DNA of 64,000 nucleotides from Mycolicibacterium sp. TY81 (GTDB lineage Bacteria; Actinomycetota; Actinomycetes; Mycobacteriales; Mycobacteriaceae): the NCBI RefSeq assembly GCF_018326285.1, contig NZ_AP023362.1:4092001-4156000 (forward strand), in the 5' to 3' direction. The position numbers and the translations under genes were made by a program. Of this stretch, positions 37,789 through 47,797 are shown piece after piece; the first letter of the stretch is position 1; each line of letters opens with the position of its first letter. The notes beneath the pieces are model-generated. The model ran no database searches and was not told the origin of the DNA. It saw only the letters and a program-made list of their open reading frames with translations.

Positions 37789-39377
37789 CGACGGGTGCGG
37801 TGCTGGCACCGCTGCCCGTTCTGATCCCGATCCTCGGTGCCGCCGCGACGATGTTCGCGGGCCGCCGGCCCCGGCTGCAGCAGGTCGTCGCGCTGGTGGC
37901 GCTCGCCGCGATGACGGCGGTCTGCGCGGCGCTGGTCTACGTCGTCGACCACAGCGGCACCGTCGCGGTCCACGTCGGCGGCTGGGGCCAGACCGAACCC
38001 GGCATGGGACCGCTCGGCATCGTGCTTGTCGTCGACCGGCTTTCGGCCCTGATGCTGGTGGTGTCCGCGATCGTGCTGCTGGTGGTGGTCTGGTACGCCA
38101 TCGGACAGGGCATCCGCGACGGCGGCGACGAGCAGCCGGTGTCGATCTTCCTGCCGACCTACCTGGTGCTGTCGGCCGGCGTCTGCATCGCGTTCCTCGC
38201 CGGCGATCTGTTCAACCTGTTCGTCGGCTTCGAGGTGCTGCTGGCCGCGAGCTTCGTGTTGCTGACCGTCGGCGCCAGTGAGGAGCGGGTCCGCGCCGGC
38301 ATCGGCTACGTCATAGTGTCCATGGTGTCGTCGGTGATCTTCCTGATCGGCATCGCGCTCACCTACGCGGCCACCGGCACCCTGAACCTCGCCGAGCTGG
38401 CGAACCGGCTCGACGGCATCACCCCGGGTACCCGGGCGGCACTGTTCGCGGTGCTGCTGGTGGCGTTCGGCATCAAGGCGGCGGTGTTCCCGCTGTCGGC
38501 ATGGCTGCCCGACTCCTACCCCACCGCCCCGGCACCGGTCACCGCGGTGTTCGCCGGCCTGCTCACCAAAGTCGGTGTGTACGCGATCATCCGGGCCCAT
38601 ACGCTGCTGTTCCCGGGTGGCTCACTCGACGGCGTGCTCATGGTCGCGGCGCTGCTCACCATGTTGATCGGCATCTTCGGCGCCATGGCCCAGAGCGACA
38701 TCAAGCGACTGCTGTCCTTCACCCTGGTCAGCCACATCGGCTACCTGGTGTTCGGCATCGCGGTGTCCAACCGGATCGGCATGGCCGGCGCCATCTACTA
38801 CGTGGCCCACCACATCGTCGTGCAGACCACGCTCTTCCTGGTGGTGGGGCTGATCGAGCGGCAGGCCGGGGCATCGACACTGCAGCGCCTCGGTGGACTC
38901 GCGGCGGCCAGCCCGCTGCTGGCGTTCGTGTTCATCATCCCGGCGCTGAACCTCGGCGGCATTCCGCCGTTCTCGGGTTTCATCGGCAAGGTGGCGTTGC
39001 TGCAGGCCGGCACCGAGAGCGCGTCGGTGCTCGCGTGGGCACTCGTCGCCGGCTCCGTCATCACCAGCTTGCTGACGCTGTACGTCATGGCGCGGGTGTG
39101 GACGCTCGCGTTCTGGCGCGCCCGCGACGACGCGCCGGAGGGCATGCTGTCCACGGCAGCCCCGGCGGGCCTGCTCGAGCCGGTAGCGAACGTGGCCGTC
39201 GACGACCGGCCGGACGTCGGCCGGATGCCCGTCAGCATGCTGGCGCCGACCGCGGTGCTCATCGCGGTGGGGCTCGCCCTGACGGTGTTCGCGGGGCCCA
39301 TCTTCGGGTTCGCGGAGCGGGCCGCCGACCAGGTCGCCGACCGCGCCCAGTACATCTCGGTGGTGTTGACGCCATGA
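37785..39377 (+). CDS. mnhD: Mrp antiporter subunit D
   Basis: 530 residues, NuoM/N-like proton-translocating subunit. Visible are FLAGDLFNLFVGFEVLLAAS, KAAVFPLSAWLPDSYPTAPA and FAGLLTKVGVYAI, with the Lys and Glu residues of the proton path in the usual places. GTG start overlaps mnhC; the stop overlaps the mnhE start (ATGA). Confidence 0.95.
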   Translation: MTTGAVLAPLPVLIPILGAAATMFAGRRPRLQQVVALVALAAMTAVCAALVYVVDHSGTVAVHVGGWGQTEPGMGPLGIVLVVDRLSALMLVVSAIVLLVVVWYAIGQGIRDGGDEQPVSIFLPTYLVLSAGVCIAFLAGDLFNLFVGFEVLLAASFVLLTVGASEERVRAGIGYVIVSMVSSVIFLIGIALTYAATGTLNLAELANRLDGITPGTRAALFAVLLVAFGIKAAVFPLSAWLPDSYPTAPAPVTAVFAGLLTKVGVYAIIRAHTLLFPGGSLDGVLMVAALLTMLIGIFGAMAQSDIKRLLSFTLVSHIGYLVFGIAVSNRIGMAGAIYYVAHHIVVQTTLFLVVGLIERQAGASTLQRLGGLAAASPLLAFVFIIPALNLGGIPPFSGFIGKVALLQAGTESASVLAWALVAGSVITSLLTLYVMARVWTLAFWRARDDAPEGMLSTAAPAGLLEPVANVAVDDRPDVGRMPVSMLAPTAVLIAVGLALTVFAGPIFGFAERAADQVADRAQYISVVLTP

Positions 39378-39904
39378 GGCAGTGGTTACCGCGCGTGGGC
39401 ATCCTGGTCTGGCTGATGGCCGTGTGGATTCTGTTGTGGGGCAATATCTCCGCCGCCAACATCGTCGGCGGCCTCGCCGTCGCCGTGCTGATCACGGTGC
39501 TGCTGCCGTTGCCGCAGGTGCCGGTGGCGGGCCGGCTCCATCCACTGTCACTGGCGTGGCTCGTGCTCAAGGTCGCCTACTACCTGGTGCAGTCCTCGAT
39601 ACAACTCGCGTGGCTCGCGGTGAGACCCGGACCCCCACCGCTGACCGCGGTGCTCCGGGCGCGGCTCGCCCTCAAATCGGATCTGGTGCTGGCAGTGGCG
39701 GTCAACGTCATCAACCTCATCCCCGGTTCGATCGTGCTGGAGGTCGATCAGGCGCGCCGGATGATCTACGTCCACGTCCTCGACGTCGGCTCCGAGCGCG
39801 CGGTGCAGCAGTTCCACCGCCAGATCGCCGAGGTGGAACGGTTGATGATCGCCTCGTTCGAACGTGAATCCCATTGGCAGCCTTTGGAAGCGGACCCCGC
39901 ATGA
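39374..39904 (+). CDS. mnhE: Mrp antiporter subunit E
   Basis: 176 residues. Two or three membrane segments (WLMAVWILLWGNISAANIVG; LAVAVLITVLLPL) and the conserved VNVINLIPGSIVLEVD region before a cytoplasmic tail. Coupled by ATGA to both neighbours. Confidence 0.93.
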   Translation: MRQWLPRVGILVWLMAVWILLWGNISAANIVGGLAVAVLITVLLPLPQVPVAGRLHPLSLAWLVLKVAYYLVQSSIQLAWLAVRPGPPPLTAVLRARLALKSDLVLAVAVNVINLIPGSIVLEVDQARRMIYVHVLDVGSERAVQQFHRQIAEVERLMIASFERESHWQPLEADPA

Positions 39905-40176
39905 ACACCATCTGGACCATCGCCGCCGTACTGCTGATCGCGGCCGCGGCCATCACGGTGTTCCGGCTGCTGGCCGGCCCCGGCACCCTGGACCGCCTGG
40001 TCGCGCTGGACACGTTCGTCGCCGTCACCATGTGCGGCATCGGCACGTGGGCGGCATACAGCCTCGACACCACGGCGACCTACAGCTTGACGGCGCTGGC
40101 CCTGATCACCTTCGTCGGCTCGGTCAGCGTGGCCCGGTTCCGTGTCCGCGACACCGATCAGGAGCCGCCGCAATGA
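39901..40176 (+). CDS. mnhF: Mrp antiporter subunit F
   Basis: 91 residues with three membrane segments (IAAVLLIAAAAITVFRLLAG; ALDTFVAVTMCGIG; SLTALALITFVGSVSVARF). The RLLAGPGTLDRLVALD loop is typical of the family. ATG at 39901 overlaps the mnhE stop. Confidence 0.93.
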   Translation: MNTIWTIAAVLLIAAAAITVFRLLAGPGTLDRLVALDTFVAVTMCGIGTWAAYSLDTTATYSLTALALITFVGSVSVARFRVRDTDQEPPQ

Positions 40177-40508
40177 ACGTATTCGACGTGGTCGCAGGCG
40201 CTTTGGTCCTCGCGGGATCGGTGCTGGCACTGACGGCGGCCATCGGCGTGGTGCGTTTCCCCGACACGCTGTCACGGCTGCAGGCCGCCAGTAAGCCCCA
40301 GGTGCTGGGACTGCTGCTGGTGCTGACCGGGGCCGGGCTGCGCCTGCGCGGGCACGCCGACGTCGGCATGCTGATCCTGGCCGGATTGTTCACCCTGATC
40401 ACCGCTCCGGTGGTGGCCAACCGCGTCGGCCAGCTCGCCTATCGTGAACAGAGTTTCCGCGACGACCTTCTGATCCGCGACGAATTGGACGACCATGGCG
40501 CGAACTGA
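40173..40508 (+). CDS. mnhG: Mrp antiporter subunit G
   Basis: 111 residues with three membrane segments and the family motif GVVRFPDTLSRLQAASKPQV. Last of the antiporter genes. ATG at 40173 overlaps mnhF; its end overlaps the methyltransferase start by 14 nt. Confidence 0.94.
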   Translation: MNVFDVVAGALVLAGSVLALTAAIGVVRFPDTLSRLQAASKPQVLGLLLVLTGAGLRLRGHADVGMLILAGLFTLITAPVVANRVGQLAYREQSFRDDLLIRDELDDHGAN

Positions 40509-41406
40509 CGACGATTCCTGGGACATCACCGAAAGCGTGGGCGCCACCGCGTTGGGGGTGGCGATGGCCCGGGCCGCCGAATCCGCTTCGGAGAACCCGC
40601 TGTTCGACGACCCCTACGCGCAGCTGTTCATCGACGCCGCCACCGCGGCCGGCTGGTCTTCGCCGTTCTCCGGCGGCGCGGCCGGTTCGGCACAGGCGCA
40701 ACGCGTTCGCATGGTGTGGGCATACGCGGCAGCGCGCACCAAATGGTTCGACGAATTCTTCGCGTCGACCAGTGCCGACGGCATCCGCCAGGTCGTCATC
40801 CTGGCTGCGGGCCTGGACGCGCGGGCCTGGCGACTCTCCTGGCCGGACGGCACCGTGGTTTTCGAGATCGACCAGCCGAAAGTGTTGGCGTTCAAGGAGG
40901 AAACCCTGGCCGCCCATGACATTCAGCCGGCCGCCCGGCACGTCGGCGTACCCGTCGACCTCCGCCAGGACTGGCCGGAAGCCTTGCGGCGAAGCGGTTT
41001 CGACCCCGCCCAGCCGACGGCCTGGCTCGCCGAGGGGCTGCTGCCCTACCTGCCCGCCGAGGCCCAGGATCTGCTGTTCGACCGTCTCCACGAACTCAGC
41101 GCGCCCGGTAGCCGTGTCGCTGTCGAGGGCTTCGGCGCCAACTATTTCAGCGAGGAGAACCAGCGCATCCGCAAAGCCCGGATGGATGCGATCCGGGAGG
41201 AAGCCGCCAAGGCCGGTCAGCAGGTGACCGACGTCTCCGAGCTCTTCTACCCAGAGCCGCGCGAGGACGTCGCCGAGTGGCTGGCCCGCCACGGCTGGCA
41301 GACCCGCGTCGAGACCTCCGTGGAGGTCACCGGCCGCTACAAGCCCGACGTCGCCGGCGAGGTGCCGGACATCGGCAGCGAGTTCGTGGACGCCAAGCTC
41401 AGTTGA
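40495..41406 (+). CDS. class I SAM-dependent methyltransferase (TIGR00027-type)
   Basis: 303 residues of the mycobacterial putative methyltransferase family related to leucine carboxyl methyltransferase. The SAM site is VVILAAGLDARAWRL and VVFEIDQPKVLAFK; AWLAEGLLPYLPAEAQD is a further hallmark. The family is expanded in mycobacteria, with substrates mostly unknown. The start lies inside mnhG, so it is probably transcribed with the antiporter operon. Its stop overlaps the end of the convergent gene by 8 nt. Confidence 0.92.
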   Translation: MARTDDDSWDITESVGATALGVAMARAAESASENPLFDDPYAQLFIDAATAAGWSSPFSGGAAGSAQAQRVRMVWAYAAARTKWFDEFFASTSADGIRQVVILAAGLDARAWRLSWPDGTVVFEIDQPKVLAFKEETLAAHDIQPAARHVGVPVDLRQDWPEALRRSGFDPAQPTAWLAEGLLPYLPAEAQDLLFDRLHELSAPGSRVAVEGFGANYFSEENQRIRKARMDAIREEAAKAGQQVTDVSELFYPEPREDVAEWLARHGWQTRVETSVEVTGRYKPDVAGEVPDIGSEFVDAKLS

Positions 41407-42712
41407 ACTTGATCTTCACCTGCTCGCCACTGACGTCGGCGGTGGTGCCGGTGACATATGAGGTCAACGTGCCGCGCTTGGTCCCGCCGTTGCGGCCCTG
41501 GCCGCTCACGTCGTAGTGGACCTCGCCGGAAATACGTACCTCCATGCGGTATTCGTCCAGATCACCGACCTTGACGGCGCTCATGTCGGGCGGGCTCCAC
41601 GTCACGGTGCCGTCGACCAGATCGCGATCGCTGATCTTCACCGGGCAGGGTGCCGGCGGCACCAGTGAGCGCGACGACGAGCAGCTGCCGTACGCCGCCT
41701 CCAGCAGCTTGGTGATGGTCTTGGTGCCGGAGTCGCTGAGCGCAAATTTCGGCTGCAGGTAGGCGCTCGCCGAATACCCTTCGATGGCGTCGAGCAGCAG
41801 CGGCTTGCTGTTGGTGACCGTGACGTACGGGCTGGTGCTGCCGAGGTCCAGGAAGCCGGGGAACACGTAGATCGCCGATTCCTCGCCGATCTCCTTGCCG
41901 AACACCGTCATCGTCTTGTCCGCGGCGTTGTTGGAACTACTCAGCGACGACAGATCGACCTTGACGGCCGCGTGGGCCAGCTGCCACTTGCCGCCTTCCT
42001 TCTTGACGTGAATCGTGGCGTCGGAATTCTTGTCACCGAACTTGGCCGCCACGTGGACGTCGGCGCGGCCGATCGACTCCATGGTCTTGTCTTCGTTCAG
42101 GATGCGGATGTCACTGATCGGCCATTCGGCGGTCTGCTTCTTCAGCACGTCGCTGGAGAGGAACTCCTTCGATGCCGGCTGGTCGTTGCTGAAGGACAGC
42201 GCCATGTCGGCATTGCCGTTCGACAGCGCCTCCAGGTAGCCCTTGACGACCTCGCTGGCGGAGCTCGGGCCGCTGCTGTCGCCCGAACCGAACGAGTCGT
42301 AGACGTAGTAGATGCCACCACCCAGCACGACGAGCACCACCACGATGGCCGCGATGATCAGAGGCACCTTGTTCTTCTTCGGCGGGGTGACGAACGGCTG
42401 GGCGCCGTAGCCGCCTCCGGGTGCACCCGGGGCACCTGGCCAGCCCATGGGGGCGGTACCGGGAGCGCTCGGCGGCTGGCCCCAGCCGCCGGTCTGCGGC
42501 GCGGCCGGCTGGCCCCACGCCGGTGTCTGCGGCGGGCCTGCCGGCTGCTGACCGGCCGGCGGCTGGCTCAACGGCGGCGGCGTCTGCGGCGGCCATCCGG
42601 GGGCGGCCGGTGGCGTGGTCTGGTGAATCGCCGTCTCTTCTTCGTCGGACGACCTGCCCGCGCCGCCACCTGGGTTGGGACCGTTGTAACCGCTCCCCTG
42701 CCAACCCGTCAT
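41399..42712 (-). CDS. Pro/Gly-rich single-pass membrane protein
   Basis: 437 residues starting MTGWQGSGYNG, with GGGAGGG upstream as ribosome site. About 115 residues of cytoplasmic Pro/Gln/Gly-rich sequence precede one membrane segment (VPLIIAAIVVVLVVLGGGIY). The extracytoplasmic part starts SEVVKGYLEALSNGNADMAL, like lumazine-binding/DUF4878 domains that fold as NTF2-like cones, and is followed by a second beta-rich region. The pattern is common among mycobacterial envelope proteins. Function unknown. Confidence 0.8.
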   Translation of the reverse strand: MTGWQGSGYNGPNPGGGAGRSSDEEETAIHQTTPPAAPGWPPQTPPPLSQPPAGQQPAGPPQTPAWGQPAAPQTGGWGQPPSAPGTAPMGWPGAPGAPGGGYGAQPFVTPPKKNKVPLIIAAIVVVLVVLGGGIYYVYDSFGSGDSSGPSSASEVVKGYLEALSNGNADMALSFSNDQPASKEFLSSDVLKKQTAEWPISDIRILNEDKTMESIGRADVHVAAKFGDKNSDATIHVKKEGGKWQLAHAAVKVDLSSLSSSNNAADKTMTVFGKEIGEESAIYVFPGFLDLGSTSPYVTVTNSKPLLLDAIEGYSASAYLQPKFALSDSGTKTITKLLEAAYGSCSSSRSLVPPAPCPVKISDRDLVDGTVTWSPPDMSAVKVGDLDEYRMEVRISGEVHYDVSGQGRNGGTKRGTLTSYVTGTTADVSGEQVKIKFN

Positions 42713-42793
42713 CGTGAACCCTCCCCGTAACACAACAAGCTGTGTCAAGGATAAGCGGTGCCGCACCCCCCTGCCTGCACGGAACGGCCGCCG

Positions 42794-43429
42794 CTACTCC
42801 TCGGACAGCTGGAATTCCACCATCGCGGTGAGACTCTCGACCGCTTCTTCGAGCGCGTCCAGCCGGGCCGCGGCATTCGGCGCGGCCAGCACGGAGTACT
42901 TGTCGGCCTGGCCGATCGGCAGTAGTGCGGCCAGCGCGTAGAGGCGTTGTCCCACATCGGGTTTGACGGTCCTGGCCAGGATCGAGGCCCGGTCCCGCAG
43001 GCGTGCGCCCTGCGCCGACGCGATGCGTTCGAACAGCGCGATGATCCGGTCCTCGACCGCCACGATGGACGCCTCCGGGACCACCGGCCCGGGCTCGTCG
43101 GGCCACCTCTCGATTTCGGCCCGCGGATACGGATCGTCGTTGTGCCACTGCACTATTCGGATGCGGTCGGTCACGCTGCAGCTCAGCATGTACCGGCCGA
43201 CACCCTGCGGCTGGCACCGGTCGATCTGGGCGAGCGCCCCGACCGAGCACCGGGCGTCGCCGCCGCCGACTTCACGGCCGGCCGAGATCAGCACCACGCC
43301 GAACACCTGCTCCGGGGCGGCCATGCAGTCCCGCACCAGTTCGCCGTACCGCGGCTCGAAGATCCGCAGCGGCAGTTCGTCGCCGGGCAGCAGCGCGGAC
43401 TCCAGCGGGAACATCGGCGTGATGGGCAC
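42794..43429 (-). CDS. LON substrate-binding-domain protein (Rv0434-like)
   Basis: 211 residues from GTG at 43429, 2 nt after the stop of the preceding ligase gene. MFPLESALLPGDELPLRIFE is the typical start of the Lon N-terminal domain. There is no ATPase or protease domain, so it is a stand-alone LON domain. Position agrees with Rv0434 beside Rv0433 in M. tuberculosis. Longer upstream frames overlap the ligase gene and are spurious. Confidence 0.88.
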   Translation of the reverse strand: MPITPMFPLESALLPGDELPLRIFEPRYGELVRDCMAAPEQVFGVVLISAGREVGGGDARCSVGALAQIDRCQPQGVGRYMLSCSVTDRIRIVQWHNDDPYPRAEIERWPDEPGPVVPEASIVAVEDRIIALFERIASAQGARLRDRASILARTVKPDVGQRLYALAALLPIGQADKYSVLAAPNAAARLDALEEAVESLTAMVEFQLSEE

Positions 43430-43431
43430 GG

Positions 43432-44580
43432 CTACAACACCAGCTCCGACACCAACGCGTCCACGACTTCCAGCAGATCCCCGTCGGTTTCCTCGGCGAC
43501 CCGGCGCTGGCGTTGATACGAGCCGCCCAGGGTGTAGATGTCGACGACCCGGGCCAACTCGTCGGCGCAATTCAGTGATGCCGCAACCGGTTCCAACCGG
43601 TTCAGCAGCTCGTCCAGATCTTCGGTGACCAACCGCTCGTTGCTGTCGGCATCCAGGATGATCTCGGCGTCCAGTCCGTACCGCGCTGCGCGCCACTTGT
43701 TTTCCTGCACATGCCAGGGCGGCATGGTCGGCAGCTGCTCGCCGGCGTCGAGCCGGCGGTCCAGATCGACGATCAGGCAGTGCGTCAGCGCGACCAGCGC
43801 ACCGAGTTCGGCGATGTTGGACACGCCGTCGAAAATCCGGACCTCGATCGTGCCCAGATGCGGCGACGGCCGGATGTCCCAACGGATTTCGTTCATGTGG
43901 TCGATGATGCCGGTCTTGCGCTGGTCGTAGACGAAGCGCTCGAAGTGAGACCACTTCTGAAAGTGGAATGGCAGGCCCGCGGTCGGCAGCTGCTGGAACA
44001 TCATGGCCCGGTTGCTGGCGTAGCCGGTGTCCTCACCGTCCCAGTACGGCGACGACGCCGACAGCGCCAGCAGATGCGGGTACTGGTTGAGCAACGACGT
44101 GATGATCGGCATCACCTTGTGCGCCGAGGAAATCCCGACGTGGACGTGTACGCCCCAGATCAGCATCTGCCGGCCCCACCACTGGGTCCGTTTGATCAGC
44201 TCGGCGTAGCGCTGCCCTTCGGTGAGCTGCTGGCTCTCCCACTCCGCGAACGGGTGGGTGCCGGCGCAGAACAGCTCCATGCCGCGGTCGCGCACGATCC
44301 GGCGTACCGGGCCGAGCGTGGACCGCAGATCGTCCATGGCCTCGCCGGCGGTGTCGCACACACCGGTGACCACCTCAACGGTGTTGCGCAGCAATTCCTT
44401 GTGCACATGCGGCGTCTCGCCGATCTCGGCGATGACCGCGGCGGCCTGGTTGCTCAGGTCGCGTGTGCGGGCATCGACGAGGGCGAACTCCCATTCGACG
44501 CCGAGGGTCGGCCGTGGCGACCCGGCGAAATCGATTCGCGGTGGGGTGTGGCTGTCCGCGCTACCCGGCAGCGATGACAC
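43432..44580 (-). CDS. ybdK: carboxylate-amine ligase, YbdK type (Rv0433-like)
   Basis: About 382 residues of the GCS2 family. Conserved parts are [34 protein letters not shown] (metal/ATP site) and [14 protein letters not shown]. Known relatives show weak glutamate-cysteine ligase activity; mycobacteria make mycothiol, so the true substrate is open. GTG at 44580 is chosen by comparison with the family's N-terminus ([10 protein letters not shown] near residue 15); GTG at 44607 is the alternative. Either overlaps sodC, so the genes are coupled. Confidence 0.88.
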   Translation of the reverse strand: MSSLPGSADSHTPPRIDFAGSPRPTLGVEWEFALVDARTRDLSNQAAAVIAEIGETPHVHKELLRNTVEVVTGVCDTAGEAMDDLRSTLGPVRRIVRDRGMELFCAGTHPFAEWESQQLTEGQRYAELIKRTQWWGRQMLIWGVHVHVGISSAHKVMPIITSLLNQYPHLLALSASSPYWDGEDTGYASNRAMMFQQLPTAGLPFHFQKWSHFERFVYDQRKTGIIDHMNEIRWDIRPSPHLGTIEVRIFDGVSNIAELGALVALTHCLIVDLDRRLDAGEQLPTMPPWHVQENKWRAARYGLDAEIILDADSNERLVTEDLDELLNRLEPVAASLNCADELARVVDIYTLGGSYQRQRRVAEETDGDLLEVVDALVSELVL

Positions 44581-45280
44581 CGCACGCCACGCGCTTACCG
44601 GAGTCACCGGTGTTCATCGAAGCCTCGTCCGCCCCCGGTGCGGCGCCCTGGATCTGCTGGTACCGGTCAGCCGGGATGTTGCCGAAGTTGTCGGCCTTCT
44701 CGTGGATGATCAGCGCAGTCTTGTTGCCGGCGAGCAGCTGCTCGGCGGTGAAGGCGTCGGTGGTGGTCACCAGCGAGCCGGTGCCGTCGCCCTTGACCTG
44801 CAGCGAGGCGAGGTCACCGCTCATCGGGTAGCCGGTGTGGCCCGGAGCCTGGAAGTGTCCGCCGGCGGACAGGAAGTCGCCGGGGGCGCCACCGGTCGGC
44901 GCCACCGAGTTCGGCTCGCACTTGCCGGCCGAGTGGATGTGCAGGCCGTGGAATCCGGGCGTCAGCACGCCGCCGGAGGTGGTCTTGACCGTCAGCGTGG
45001 CGAACCCACCGTTGAACAGGAACTCAGCGGTCGCGACCGTGGTGCCCTCGGGGGTCTTCAGCTCGGTGACCAGCTTCTCGCCGATCGGGGCGGCCTGCGG
45101 GGCAGCCTTTTCGCCGGCCTTTTCACCGTGGCCCTGCGGGGCGTGCTCGACGCCGGTCCAGATCGCCGGCGTGGTGCCGGGAGTGGTTGCGGGGACCTGT
45201 CCGGGAGGCGCACATGCAGCGACGACGGGTGCAATGACCGCAGCGGCGGCGAGGAAGCGAATCGGGGCTGAGATCGGCAT
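44561..45280 (-). CDS. sodC: Cu/Zn superoxide dismutase lipoprotein
   Basis: 239 residues. The signal ends in a lipobox PVVAACAPP. Copper ligands are seen in [10 protein letters not shown] and GGHFQAPG; a later metal His is in [11 protein letters not shown]; the active-site Arg is in GKRVACGVI, with Cys residues for the conserved disulphide. It removes superoxide outside the membrane. It corresponds to Rv0432 and sits in the same order. M. tuberculosis SodC is reported to lack zinc; whether this one does needs structural alignment. Confidence 0.95.
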   Translation of the reverse strand: MPISAPIRFLAAAAVIAPVVAACAPPGQVPATTPGTTPAIWTGVEHAPQGHGEKAGEKAAPQAAPIGEKLVTELKTPEGTTVATAEFLFNGGFATLTVKTTSGGVLTPGFHGLHIHSAGKCEPNSVAPTGGAPGDFLSAGGHFQAPGHTGYPMSGDLASLQVKGDGTGSLVTTTDAFTAEQLLAGNKTALIIHEKADNFGNIPADRYQQIQGAAPGADEASMNTGDSGKRVACGVIAAG

Positions 45281-45290
45281 GCCCGAGAGC

Positions 45291-45758
45291 CTAACCGGTC
45301 ACCAGAACGATGACGCCCGGTCCCTTGTCATTGAGCGCCGGGATGCGCGGTTCGACCGGCGCGTCGAGGATTTTGCCGACCGCTTCGGCGGCTTCCTTCT
45401 CTCCCGCGGCCTCACCGAAATACACGGTCGTGGCGGCCGGCGGGGCGTCGACGCTGAGGTTGTCGGTCTCGGTCACGTTCCACTGCTGCTCGTGCAGCTT
45501 GTTGGCGACGGTCTGCGCGGCGCCGGCGACCTCAGAGATGTTGAACACCTTGACGTCGGCCTTGGCGGGCGCCGGCGTCGTCGACGTCGTGGTGGCAGTG
45601 GCGGACGTCGCACTGGAGGAGCTGCTCGACGAGCTCGAGTCGGAGCTGCTGTCTGAACTCAGCGACTGGAACGCCACCAGCAGGAACACGACACCGAGGA
45701 ACAACAGCACCATGACCATGGCGCGCAGGGGCAGTCCGGAAGACTCTCGCTGATTCAT
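45291..45758 (-). CDS. LytR_C-domain membrane peptide (Rv0431-like)
   Basis: 155 residues. An N-terminal membrane segment ([18 protein letters not shown]), a Ser/Asp then Thr-rich linker, and a C-terminal LytR_C domain ([20 protein letters not shown]). Rv0431, at the same place, is annotated as tuberculin-related peptide. 10 nt upstream of sodC, likely the same transcript. Role probably in the envelope. Confidence 0.88.
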   Translation of the reverse strand: MNQRESSGLPLRAMVMVLLFLGVVFLLVAFQSLSSDSSSDSSSSSSSSSATSATATTTSTTPAPAKADVKVFNISEVAGAAQTVANKLHEQQWNVTETDNLSVDAPPAATTVYFGEAAGEKEAAEAVGKILDAPVEPRIPALNDKGPGVIVLVTG

Positions 45759-45799
45759 TGCTCCCCACCTTATCGAGGCGGACCCTCAGGGCAGAAAAG

Positions 45800-46108
45800 C
45801 TAGGTGATTTCGAAACCGAGACGACGCGCGGCCTTGGCCTTCTGTCGGCTGGCGCGCTGCCGGCGCAGTCGCTTGACCAGCATCGGGTCCGCGGCCAGCG
45901 CCTCAGGCCGGTCGACCAGGGCGTTGAGCACCTGGTAGTACCGGGTCGCCGACATCGAGAACAGTTCCTTGATGGCGTCCTCTTTGGAACCCGCGAATTT
46001 CCACCACTGACGTTCGAAACCAAGAATGTCGTGTTCGCGACGGGTCAACCCGTCAGCGAGCTCAGAGTCGTCCCCGGATCGCTCAGTACGCGCCATAGCG
46101 CCGTCCAT
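45800..46108 (-). CDS. DUF3263 protein (Rv0430-like)
   Basis: 102 residues, matching the usual size. [20 protein letters not shown], then [20 protein letters not shown] is a helix-turn-helix-like pattern typical of DUF3263. AGGGGCGAA precedes the chosen ATG. First gene of the minus-strand group and divergent from def. Small putative DNA-binding protein of unknown targets. Confidence 0.88.
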   Translation of the reverse strand: MDGAMARTERSGDDSELADGLTRREHDILGFERQWWKFAGSKEDAIKELFSMSATRYYQVLNALVDRPEALAADPMLVKRLRRQRASRQKAKAARRLGFEIT

Positions 46109-46269
46109 TTCGCCCCTGGACCCTTTCTCTGATCTCGGTATATGCCAGCCTGTTTCGTGCGTCACAACGGATCTGGGACGCTGCAAGTGGTTCGGCGAAC
46201 ATTCAACCACGGCCGACGGTATTGAGCCGTGATCGTTACCCGCGAGTCGGATCATTAAGATTGCTCGTC

Positions 46270-46863
46270 ATGGCTGTCCGTCCAATCTGCATCGTCGGTG
46301 ACCCTGTTCTGCACACCGCGACCACTCCGGTGGCCGTCGGCGCCGACGGCTCCCTCCCTTCCGATCTCGCCGCGCTGATCGATGACATGTACGAAACGAT
46401 GGACAAGGCCAACGGCGTGGGCCTGGCCGCCAATCAGATCGGTGTCGGGCTTCGGCTGTTCGTCTACGACTGCGCCGACGACCGCGGCCAGACCGCGCGG
46501 CGCCGCGGCGTCGTGATCAACCCGGTGCTGGAGACGTCGGAGATCCCCGAGACCATGCCCGACCCGGACTACGATGACGAGGGCTGCCTGTCGGTTCCCG
46601 GCGAATCGTTCCCGACCGGCCGCGCCTCGTGGGCCAAGGTCACCGGTCTGGACGCCGACGGCAAGCCCGTCGAGCTGGAGGGCACCGGTCTGTTCGCCCG
46701 GATGCTGCAGCACGAGACCGGTCACCTCGATGGCTTCCTGTACCTCGACTGCCTGATCGGCCGCAACGCGCGGGCCGCCAAGCGGATGGTCAAGTCGAAC
46801 AAGTGGGGCGTGCCGGGGCTGAGCTGGATGCCGGGCGAGGTCGACGACCCGTTCGGGCACTGA
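46270..46863 (+). CDS. def: peptide deformylase
   Basis: 197 residues, the same size as Rv0429c. Removes the formyl group from nascent proteins. The three metal-site motifs are intact: [19 protein letters not shown] and QHETGHLDG. The ATG at 46270 agrees with the family start. The stop shares one base with the ATG of the next gene. Confidence 0.97.
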   Translation: MAVRPICIVGDPVLHTATTPVAVGADGSLPSDLAALIDDMYETMDKANGVGLAANQIGVGLRLFVYDCADDRGQTARRRGVVINPVLETSEIPETMPDPDYDDEGCLSVPGESFPTGRASWAKVTGLDADGKPVELEGTGLFARMLQHETGHLDGFLYLDCLIGRNARAAKRMVKSNKWGVPGLSWMPGEVDDPFGH

Positions 46864-47729
46864 TGCCTTCGGTCGGTAGCCGCGTCTCGTTACGCTACCG
46901 GTTGCCCGAGGCCGGCCCCGAATCCCAGGCCTTCACCGACGTCGTCGGGCACCTCGAGGCGCTCACCCCGGTCGTGGTGGTGCGCACCAAATCGGGTGAG
47001 CGCGTCGAGATCGGCCCGGCCGCGGTGATGTCGGTGCGCGAGCTGTCGCACGCCCCGGTGCGCAATTCAGAGATACGTGCGGTCGAGCACGCGGCCGCCC
47101 TGGCCTGGCCGGGTACCGAACGGCACTGGGCCGGCGGCTGGTTGCTGCGCGCCGGCGGGACGGACAAGCGCACCAACTCGGCTGCGCCGCTGCTCTTTTC
47201 GTCGGACTTGACGACCCTGCCGACAATTGCCGACTGGTACGCCGAACACGGACTGCAACCGTGGGTGGCGCTGCCGGAGCGGCTGCTGCCGGTCCGTTCC
47301 GAAGGCGTCGAGCCGAATCGCGTGCTCACCATGGAACTGTCGGGCACCACCCATGCCGAATTGCCCTCGCATCCGGATGCCCGATGGTTGGAGATTCACG
47401 CACAGGACGTGCCCGTCGAGCTGCTCAGCACCGTCGTCGACGGAGACGTGGCATTCGCCACGGTGGCCGACGCGGCGGTCGGGCGGGTCGCCGTGACCAC
47501 GGCGCCCGGCGGCAGGGTGTGGGCCGGGCTGTCGGACGTCGCGGTGCTCGAGCCGCAACGCCGGCGTGGACTCGGCCGGGCCGTCTGTGCCGAGCTGGTG
47601 GCCTGGGCCGCCGGCCGCGGCGCGACGCACGCCTACGTCCGGGTTCCCGACGACAACGCGCCGGCGATCGCGCTGGCCGAGTCGATGGGTTTCCGGCTGC
47701 ATCACCGGTCGCGGTACGTGCTCCTGTAA
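46863..47729 (+). CDS. GNAT-family acetyltransferase (Rv0428c-like)
   Basis: 288 residues. An N-terminal ~90-residue SH3-like region (VGSRVSLRYRLPE...GERVEIGPAAV) precedes an incomplete GNAT-like half and a C-terminal GNAT domain with AGLSDVAVLEPQRRRGLGRA (acetyl-CoA loop) and AIALAESMGFRLHHR. Translationally coupled to def (TGATG). In M. tuberculosis the next gene is xthA; here xthA is 9.5 kb away. Confidence 0.92.
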   Translation: MPSVGSRVSLRYRLPEAGPESQAFTDVVGHLEALTPVVVVRTKSGERVEIGPAAVMSVRELSHAPVRNSEIRAVEHAAALAWPGTERHWAGGWLLRAGGTDKRTNSAAPLLFSSDLTTLPTIADWYAEHGLQPWVALPERLLPVRSEGVEPNRVLTMELSGTTHAELPSHPDARWLEIHAQDVPVELLSTVVDGDVAFATVADAAVGRVAVTTAPGGRVWAGLSDVAVLEPQRRRGLGRAVCAELVAWAAGRGATHAYVRVPDDNAPAIALAESMGFRLHHRSRYVLL

Positions 47730-47730
47730 C

Positions 47731-47788
47731 GCCGCGGCCACGGTTTCCCGCGCGACATCGTCGGCGCCCGGGAAACCGTGGCCTCGGC
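47731..47788. terminator. bidirectional hairpin between GNAT and GjpA-like genes
   Basis: GCCGCGGCCACGGTTTCCCG (47731-47750) pairs with 47769-47788 over 20 positions with one mismatch, loop 18 nt. It begins directly after the GNAT stop and ends 9 nt before the convergent stop. Confidence 0.85.
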
Positions 47789-47797
47789 AGGTACCAG

